Positions 57,101 to 64,000 of a stretch of 64,000 bases of DNA are shown piece by piece. A model generated the notes under the pieces. The model was not told where the DNA came from. It made no database searches and saw only the letters and a program-made list of their open reading frames with translations. Each line of letters starts with the position of its first letter. The stretch's first letter is position 1. Source of the DNA: Bathymodiolus brooksi (lineage: Eukaryota; Mollusca; Bivalvia; Mytilida; Modiolidae); contig OY804579.1 in NCBI GenBank assembly GCA_963680875.1, positions 15,887,506-15,951,505 of the forward strand. The letters run 5' to 3'. The position numbers and the translations under genes were made by a program.

Positions 57101-60100
57101 ACAGAGGTCAAAAAGATCAGCACAGCAAGATCTAACTATTCTGAAATTTTGAAGAAAATCTGATTACCTATCTTGGAGTTATTGCCCTTTTTTCATAAAA
57201 TTTTCAAAATTTTAGTACTTTTCGTTTTTTATTTCAAAAACTATAAGAGATAGATGTTAAGTTTAAACAGCAAACATGTGCAGTATGTCAAGGTTAACCT
57301 AGCCTGCAATTTACCCATCTTGAAGTTATTGCCCTTTTTTCATCAAATTTAAAAAAAAATTAATACTTTTCATCCTTTATTTCAAAAACTATAAGAGATA
57401 GATGTTAAGTGTAAACTGAAACCATGTTCAGCTTGTCAAGATCTACATGCCCTGCAATTTTGAAGTAAATCTGATTACCCGTCTAGGAGTTATTGCCCTT
57501 TTTTCTTTATTTTAAACATTTTTGTCTGATATTTTAAAAACTATTAGAGATAAAGGTTAAGTTTAAATTGCAAAAATGTGCAGCATATCAAGATCTACCT
57601 ACCCTACAATTTTGAAGTTAATCTGAGTACCCAATTTGGAGTTATTGCTCTTTTTTCATCAAATTTTCAAAATTTTAATACTTTTTGTCCTTTATTTCAA
57701 AAACTATAAGAAATAGATGTTAAGTTTAAACAGCAAACATGTTCAGCATGTCAAGATCTACCTAGCCTGCAATTTTAAAGTAAATCTGATTACCCATCTT
57801 GAAGTTATTGCCCTTTTTTCATCAAATTTTAAAAATGTTAATACTTTTCATCCTTTATTTCAAAAACTATAAGAGATAGATGTTGAGTGTAAACTGAAAA
57901 CATGTTCAGCTTGTCAAGATCAACATGCCCTGCAATTTTGAAGTAAATCTGATTACCCGTCTAGGAGTTATTGCCCTTTTTAGCTCACCTGACCCAAAGG
58001 GTCATGTGAGCTATTGCCATCACTTGGCGTCCGTCGTCGTCGTCCGTCGTACGCCGTAAACTTTTTCAAAAATCTTCTCCTCTGAAAGTACTAGACCAAT
58101 GGAAACCAAACTTGGTCTGAATCATTACTAGGGTGTCTAGTTTCAAAATTGTGTCCGATGATGCCGTGCACCAACCAACATGGCCGCTGTTACTAAAAAT
58201 AGAACATATGGTAAAATTGCAGGTTTTTGGTAATAACTCAAAAACCGTTAATAATATCAAAAATCTTACAGGGGTAAAAATGATCAGCACATCAAGATCT
58301 ACCTACCCTGCAATTTTGAAGTAAATCTGATTACCCATCTTGGAGTTATTGCCCTTTTTTCATCAAATTTGTAAAATTTTAATACTTTTCGTCTTATATT
58401 TCAAAAACTATAAGAGATAAAGGTTAAGTTTAAATTTCAAAAATTTGCAGCATGTCAAGATCTTCCTACCCTGCAATTTTGAAGTAAATCCCATTACTCA
58501 TTTTGGAGTTATTTTCCTTTTTTCATCAAATTTTCAAAATTTTAATACTTTTCGTCCTTTATTTCAAAAACTATAAGAGACAGATGGTAAGTTGAAACTG
58601 CAAACATGTTCAGCATGTCAAGATCTACCTACCCTGCAATTTTGAAGTAAATTTGATTACCCATCTTGGAGTTATTGCCCTTTTTTCATCAATTTTTTAG
58701 CTCACCTGACCCAAAGGGTCATGTGAGCTATTGCCAACACTTGGCGTCCGTCGTCGTCGTACGTCGTAAGCTTTTTCAAAAATCTTCTCCTCTGAAAGTA
58801 CTAGACCAATGGAAACCAAACTTGGTCTGAATCATTACTACGGTGTCTAGTTTCAAAATTGTGTCCGGTGATGCCGTGCACCAACCAACATGGCCGCTGT
58901 TACTAAAAATAGAACATATGGTAAAATTGCAGGTTTTTGGTAATAACTCAAAAACCGTTAATAATATCAAAAATCTGACATGGGATAAAAATGATCAGCA
59001 CATGAAGATCTACCTACCCTGCAATTTTGAAGTAAATCTGATTACCCATCTTGGAGTTATTGCCCTTTTTTCATCAAATTTGTAAAATTTTAATACTTTT
59101 TGTCTTATATTTCAAAAACTATAAGAGATAAAGGTTAACTTTAAATTGCAAAAATGTGCGGCATATCAAGATCTACCTACCCTGCAATTTTGAAGTTAAT
59201 CCCATTGCTCATTTTGGAGTTATTTCCCTTTTTTCATCAAATTTTCAAAATTTTAATACTTTTCGTCCTTTATTTCAAAAACTATAAGAGACAGATGGTA
59301 AGTTGAAACTGCAAACATGTTCAGCATGTCAAGATCTACCTACCCTGCAATTTTGAAGTAAATTTGATTACCCATCTTGGAGTTATTGCCCTTTTTTCAT
59401 CATTTTTTTTTTTTCATTTTAATACTTTTCGTCTTATATTTCAGAAACTATTTAGAGATAGATGTTAAGTTTATTGCAAAAATGTGCAGCATGTCAAGAT
59501 CTACCTACCCTGCAATTTTGAAGTAAATCCCATTACCCATTTTGACCGATTATGCAAATTAGAAAAAAGGGGGGATGAAATTTAAAAAAAATCTTCTCTG
59601 AAACTACTGAGCCAATCTCAACCAAACTTTGCTGAAATGATCCTTAGGTGGTCCCCTTTCAAAATTGTGTCCGTCAGCACCGTCCTGTATCCAAGATGGC
59701 CGCCATTACTAAAAATAGAAATTTCTTCAAATGGCCAAAACTGCTCTATTTTAAGCCAGAAAGTGCCCAAATTTGAACTGTATAAGCATAATGATGAGCT
59801 TTTTAACATATATTACGGGATTTTTTATGAACTTTGAACTTTTACCGATTTTGACCGATTATGCAAATTAGAAAAAAGGGGGTATGAAATTAAAAAAAAA
59901 CTTCTCCTCTGAAACTATTGAGCCAATCTCAACCAAACTTTGCTGAAATGATCCTTAGGTGGTCTCCTTTCAAAATTGTGTCCGTCAGCGCCGTCCTGTA
60001 TCCAAGATGGCCACCATTACTAAAAATAGAAATTTCTTCAAATGGCCAAAACTGCTCTATTTTAAGCCAGAAAGTGCCCAAATTTGAACTGTAAAAGCAT

Positions 60101-63100
60101 AATGATGAACTTTTTAACATATATTACGGGATTTTTTATGAACTTTAAACTTTTACCGATTTTGACCGATTATGCAAATTAGAAAAAAGGGGGGATGAAA
60201 TTAAAAAAAATCTTCTCCTCTGAAACTATTGAGCCAATCTCAACCAAACTTTGCTGAAATGATTTTTAGGTGGTCCCCTTTCAAAATTGTGTCCATCAGC
60301 GCCGTCCTGTATCCAAGATGGCCGCCATTACTAAAAATAGAAATTTCTTCAAATGGCCAAAACTGCTCTATTTTAAGCCAGAAAGTGCCCATATTTGAAC
60401 TGTATAAGCATAATGATGAGCTATTTAACATATATTACGGGATTTTATATGAACTTTGAACTTTTACCGATTATGCAAATTAGAAAAAAGGGGGAATGAA
60501 ATCAAAAAAATCTTCTCCTCTGAAACTACTGGGCCAATCTCAACCAAACTTTGCTGAAATGATCCTTAGGTGGTCCCCTTTCAAAATTGTGTCCGTCAGC
60601 GCCGTCCTGTATCCAAGATGGCCGCCATTACTAAAAATAGAAATTTCTTCAAATGGCCAAAACTGCTCTATTTTAAGCCAGAAAGTGCCCAAATTTGAGC
60701 TGTATAAGCATAATGATGAGCTTTTTAACACATATTACGGGATTAAATTTCTCGATTTTGACCGATTATGCAAATTAGAAAAAAGGGGGGATGGAATTAA
60801 AAAAAAATCTTCTCCTCTGAAACTACAGAGCCAATCTCAACCAAACTTTGCTGAAATGATCCTTAGGTGGTCCCCTTTCAAAATTGTGTCCGTCAGCGCC
60901 GTCCTGTATCCAAGATGGCCGCCATTACTAAAAATAGAAATTTCTTCAAATGGCCAAAACTGCTCTATTTTAAGCCAGAAAGTGCCCAAATTTGAACTGT
61001 AAAAGCATAATGATGAGCTTTTTAACATATATTACGGGATTTTTTATGAACTTTGAACTTTTACCGATTTTGACCGATTATGCAAATTAGAAAAAAGGGG
61101 GGATGAAATTAAAAAAAAATCTTCTCCTCTGAAACTACTGAGCCAATCTCAACCAAACTTTGCTGAAATGATTCTTGAGTGGTTCTCTTCCATAATTGTG
61201 TCCGGCATTTCAGAACACCGACCAAGATGGCCGCCACAGCCGAACTTAATTTAACATAGGACCCTATGGGAAATTCCCATAAAAATCTTTTTGTCTGAAA
61301 CCATTTGCTCAATAAGAACAAAATTTTGATGAAATAGTCTTTGGATGGTTCTCTTCCAAAAATGTGTCTGGCGGTTCGACCCTTCGATCCATTTTTTTTT
61401 TTACCTGCAATTTTGAAATAAATCTGATTACCCATCTTGGAGTTCTCGACCTTTTTACATCAAATTTATAGAAAAAAATTAATACTTTTCATCTTATATT
61501 TCAAAAACTATAAGAGATAAAGGTTAAGTTTAAATTGCAAAAATTTGCAGCATGTCAAGATCTTCCTACCCTGCAATTTTGAAGTAAATCCAATTACCCA
61601 TTTTGGAGTTATTGCCCTTTTTTCATCAAAATGTTCTCAATTTTAATACTATCATCTTATATCTCAAAAACTATTAGAGATAGAGGGAAAGTTTAAACTG
61701 CAAAAATGTTCAGCATGTCAAGATCTACAAAAAATTTCCCACAGTTAAAAATGTGCGACAGCTGTGAAGAGTTATTCCTCTTGAAATGCATTTTTTTGTT
61801 GACTCACTGCTTTTGGTTACTCAAATAATCAAAGGGAAGCAACTCTATTACAAAATGTGAAGTCGGAAAAGCTAAATTTTAAGAATCATTGACATATATG
61901 TTTTTTTACAACAATTTTGATAACTTGCATTAAAGGGGGAACCCCTGCCCACATTTTTTTGTAGAAGGGGTCTACATTTGTTAATTTTTTTTACCGAAGT
62001 TATCAAGTTTTATTGACTGATGTTGTTATTATACCCAGGTGAGCTATACAGGCTCCTGGGAGCCTCTAGTTTCATCATTTTTTAGCTCACCTAGTTGGCG
62101 TCCGTCGTCCGTCCGTTAACTTTTTCATATTTTAATCTTCTCCTCTGAAACAACTTGGTCAAATGGAACCAAACTTGGCAGTAAGCATCTATGTAAGGTC
62201 CTCTATAAAGTTTCTCCATTTCGTTCCGTTCCACCAACAAATATGGCCACCAAGGGCGATTCTTGTTTCTGATTGGCTACTGTTTAAGAAAATCTTCTCC
62301 TCTGAAACTGCTTGGCAAAATGGAGCCAAAATTGGCAGAAAACATCTACATTGTATGTAAGATCCTCTATAAAGCTTCTTCATTTGGTTCCATTCGGCCA
62401 ACAAACATGGCCACCAAGATTAATTCTTTTTTCTGATTGGCTAATGTTAAAAAAATCTTCTCCTCTGAAACAGCTTGGCCAAATGGAGCCAAACTTGGCA
62501 GGAAGCATCTATGTAAGGTCCAAACCTGGCATAGATGGTCCCTGGGTGTGTCCCTTTCAAAATTGTGTCCGACAGCCCCACCCTCCATTCAAAGATGGCT
62601 GCTGTTTTTTAAGGTAATGATTATCTCCCTTTGAAATTTGCTTCAGTATCATTCTATTGTCAGGTGAGCGATACAGGCTCAGTGGGCTGAGCCTCTAGTT
62701 TTACCAATGAATGTTCCAAGGTCCATTGGGTTCAAGTTCTGGAAAATAAAAATTTAACATGTATATACTATGATAGGCAATAGTTCAATAAATCTTTTTT
62801 ATCAGTAGGAGAATAATACAGGCTCATGTGAACTGCTACTTAATATTTTATTTTCTTAATTATGAATTAGTGTACTAGTATTCAGAACCTTTAAGGGGTT
62901 TTAGAACTGCATTGTCCTTATTAACCCTCAGTAAAAATACATGTATTGTCAATATTTACAAAGATAATGTCTGTGTTTTTAAAAGAAGTGTATCAGAGTT
63001 TGATCCAAGTGAGTTATGCAGGCTCATGTCATCATCTAATAGTTCATACTGTTCTTTCAATGAAAAACAGCTAAAAGAGTTGCAAAAGTTTGGTTTTTTT

Positions 63101-64000
63101 TGCTACAAAGAAAGATTTGTATGCTGAAGTTTTTTTTTTCAGCTGAACTTATTCGCCCCTTCCAATCAGGAAGAACCTCATCTTCAGATTCTTCCTCTGA
63201 GGATGAAGATGAAGAAGAAGATGATGGTGAGGAGGAAGATGATATGTGTAACTCTGACAAAGAAGGAAGTAATCACAATAGTGTGGATACACAGGACAAC
63301 AATGATGAGTTTGGATTGATGTCTGATGATGATGAAGATGATATTACTGATGATCTATCCCCTCAGCTTCAAGTACTGAATGACAATAAGAGTGATGAAG
63401 ACCAGTATGACAATAGGAGTGATGAAGACCAGAATGACAATAGGAGTGATGAAGACCAGAATGAACCTTTAGCAATTGACAACAATTCGAAAAAACAGTC
63501 GGCTACAAGTAATCGAAGACTTGATAGAACACCAGATACTCCTAATTCTATCAAAGTCAAGGCACAAATAAATTATGATCGAAAGTCAAAGAATTCAACT
63601 GAAGAAAAGAGAGGAATGAAAAGAAGATGTCGTTCTAAACTAAGGAATGATGACTCATCTGATGATGATATAATTACATCAGACAATAGAAATAGGCCAC
63701 AACGAAGGTGCACCAAAAATACTGGTACATATTCCCAGAAAAAATCTTCTACAGTTGATAGGAATAAAAATACGTCAAAGAGAATTGACAGCAGTAGCAG
63801 TGACAGTACCGATGATGATTTCATGTGTGAAAAAGATGTGAAGAAAAAACATACCCCGAAGAAAATTAACAGCAACAGTAGCAGCGATGGTACCGATGAT
63901 AATTTCCTGTGTGAAAAAGATGTTAAGAAAAAAACAACTCCGAAGAAAATTAACAGCAGCAGTAGCAGCGACGGTACCGATGATGGTTTTATGATTGAAA
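50981..64000 (+). CDS. ePHD zinc-finger protein with acidic tail, copy B (partial at the end)
   Basis: Exons 50,981-51,103, 52,171-52,266, 53,637-53,839, 55,594-55,640 and 63,143 to beyond 64,000. All splice sites are GT-AG and the phases equal those of copy A. The ePHD ligands are identical to A: CGFC, HHKC, CxxC, AGC, HYCC, FCSLNH. Exon 5 lacks A's 67-codon acidic expansion but keeps the original tail, with ~28-residue repeats ([22 protein letters not shown]) that contain acidic sites of casein-kinase-2 type. Intron 4 is swollen by a 6-kb Helentron-like block. A nuclear, chromatin-linked role is inferred from the family. The 3' end lies outside the window. Confidence 0.82.
51500..51595 (+). 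mobile_element. SINE tail fragment (shared with A)
   Basis: CCACCAGTAAAACTGACTGC and GAAAGTGGTGTTAAACACC. Confidence 0.65.
52171..52266 (+). CDS. ePHD gene B, exon 2
   Basis: 32 codons between TATATTACAG and GTAAGG. Three amino-acid and two silent differences from A. Confidence 0.8.
52267..53335 (+). other. Intron 2 of gene B
   Basis: Lacks the Penelope-like insertion: GCAGATGTAAAAATAATGTC marks the uninterrupted site near 53,164-53,183. Confidence 0.7.
53336..53570. repeat. 34-bp minisatellite, 7 units (as in A)
   Basis: Same unit and copy number as at 12,460-12,695. Confidence 0.9.
53637..53839 (+). CDS. ePHD gene B, exon 3
   Basis: 67 codons plus two bases. 13 base differences from A, 12 of them changing amino acids (11 codons). 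None affects a Cys or the HYCC His. Confidence 0.82.
53878..54135 (-). mobile_element. Full tRNA-derived SINE (minus), counterpart of 12,996
   Basis: CCGTAACGTGGCTCAATGAG head on the minus strand and the same tail. Confidence 0.8.
54583..54750. mobile_element. Foldback insertion, ~168 bp, only in copy B
   Basis: Copy A joins GATATTTTTC to AAAGTTATAG at 13,700. In B a palindrome (54,573-54,661; CATTTTTCATATCATACCCT against its complement) plus ~90 bases lies between. No clear target duplication was found. Confidence 0.65.
55594..55640 (+). CDS. ePHD gene B, exon 4
   Basis: Same 47 bases and phases as A; two amino-acid differences (Lys to Glu, Asn to Asp) and one silent. Confidence 0.75.
56038..56300 (+). 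mobile_element. SINE, counterpart of 15,260
   Basis: GTGGTATTATGGTAAACATG head and TCTAAGTGGAGCAACATGTC body. Confidence 0.7.
56357..56572 (+). mobile_element. SINE, counterpart of 15,575
   Basis: TTTGTCAGTGACTTGCAACA and GAAAGTGGCATTAAACACC. Confidence 0.75.
57110..59550. repeat. 150-166-bp tandem core units
   Basis: CTGCAATTTTGAAGTAAATC, GGAGTTATTGCCC and TTTCAAAAACTATAAGAGAT recur about every 150-166 bases, interrupted by two element starts (57,982, 58,700). Confidence 0.85.
59550..61170. repeat. ~300-bp tandem units, 5
   Basis: CTGAAATGATCCTTAGGTGG recurs at about 59,639, 59,950, 60,261, 60,561 and 60,858 (spacing 297-311). Each unit has CCAAGATGGCCGCCATTACT and CCGATTATGCAAATTAG. The ORFs on both strands come from the repeats. 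Confidence 0.9.
62050..62069 (+). other. Helentron-like 3' terminus, inner element
   Basis: AGGCTCCTGGGAGCCT hairpin then CTAG; the host repeat resumes with TTTCATCA. Confidence 0.75.
62675..62698 (+). other. Helentron-like 3' terminus, outer element
   Basis: Stem AGGCTCA / TGAGCCT around GTGGGC, then CTAG, then host TTTTACCAATG as in copy A. Confidence 0.78.
63143..64000 (+). CDS. ePHD gene B, exon 5 (partial)
   Basis: The acceptor is TTTTTTCAG. Open for 285 codons to the window end: [23 protein letters not shown] repeats, KRRCRSK, then the [14 protein letters not shown] repeats. Confidence 0.8.
63770..64000 (+). repeat. 27-28-codon repeats in exon 5 of gene B
   Basis: Two full units and a third cut by the window end: [15 protein letters not shown] then [13 protein letters not shown]. 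Absent from copy A because of its breakpoint. Confidence 0.88.

Larger units (their letters stand above)
56684..62698 (+). mobile_element. Nested Helentron-like (HINE/pearl-type) elements in intron 4 of gene B
   Basis: Element starts AGCTCACCTGACCC recur at 57,982 and 58,700, and AGCTCACC at 62,084, each after a T-run. Ends at 62,069 and 62,698 share a subterminal GGTGAGC, a short hairpin and terminal CTAG followed by T. Start and subterminal end form inverted repeats (AGCTCACCT/AGGTGAGCT). Tandem units fill the cores. This matches the Helentron-associated non-autonomous elements described in molluscs and insects. Copy A has ~85 bases of unrelated DNA here instead. Confidence 0.78.
48361..64000 (+). 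repeat. Segmental duplication, copy B (runs off the window)
   Basis: Collinear with 3,765-17,213. It extends past the point where copy A is broken, so it preserves more of the gene's last exon. Confidence 0.9.

Noticed and set aside
60496..61002. 168-codon ORF with repeated [19 protein letters not shown]
   Set aside because: Lies in Helentron-like tandem units; the same phrase occurs in neighbouring units with stops.

Overview
The window looks like nuclear DNA of a marine bivalve, most probably a mussel. It is AT-rich, has GT-AG introns and SINE tails of the molluscan type, and carries dispersed repeats and Helentron-like elements of a kind I recall from bivalve genomes. The species call is inference. 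There are no operons and no intact autonomous mobile element. No RNA gene stands alone: the tRNA-like pieces are SINE heads.

Layout. Positions 1-3,760 hold fragments of dispersed repeats, a ~0.9 kb segment that recurs at 26.1-27.0 kb, and a GTGCG-rich minisatellite. About 3,765-17,213 (copy A) and 48,361 to the window end (copy B) are two copies of one segmental duplication. Each carries a five-exon gene for an extended-PHD (ePHD) zinc-finger protein with a long acidic, serine-rich tail. All visible splice sites and zinc ligands are intact in both copies; copy B runs off the window. Comparing the copies dates the insertions. Only A has a decayed piggyBac (B keeps the empty TTAA site), a 5'-truncated Penelope-like retroelement, a retroelement-tail fragment and a 262-bp G-rich MITE. 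Only B has an 86-bp perfect hairpin with a 9-bp target duplication, a 435-bp foldback with a 9-bp target duplication, a 168-bp foldback and ~6 kb of nested Helentron-like elements.

Between the copies (17.2-48.3 kb) the DNA is mostly repeats: tandem arrays of 48, 50/30, 45, 35, 38, 44, 47 and 32 bp units, plus many fragments of two dispersed families, called R1 and R2 here. Several arrays are visibly amplified pieces of R1 or R2. A broken gene of a family I could not name, probably transposon-derived, lies at 42.2-44.7 kb, and a LINE remnant at 47.1-47.7 kb.

The only probable functional host genes are the two ePHD paralogues. Their exon 3 differs between copies almost entirely by amino-acid replacements while the zinc ligands are unchanged. 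Much of the rest records insertion, nesting and tandem amplification. The duplication could also be an assembly artefact of two haplotypes placed in tandem, which the sequence alone cannot exclude.
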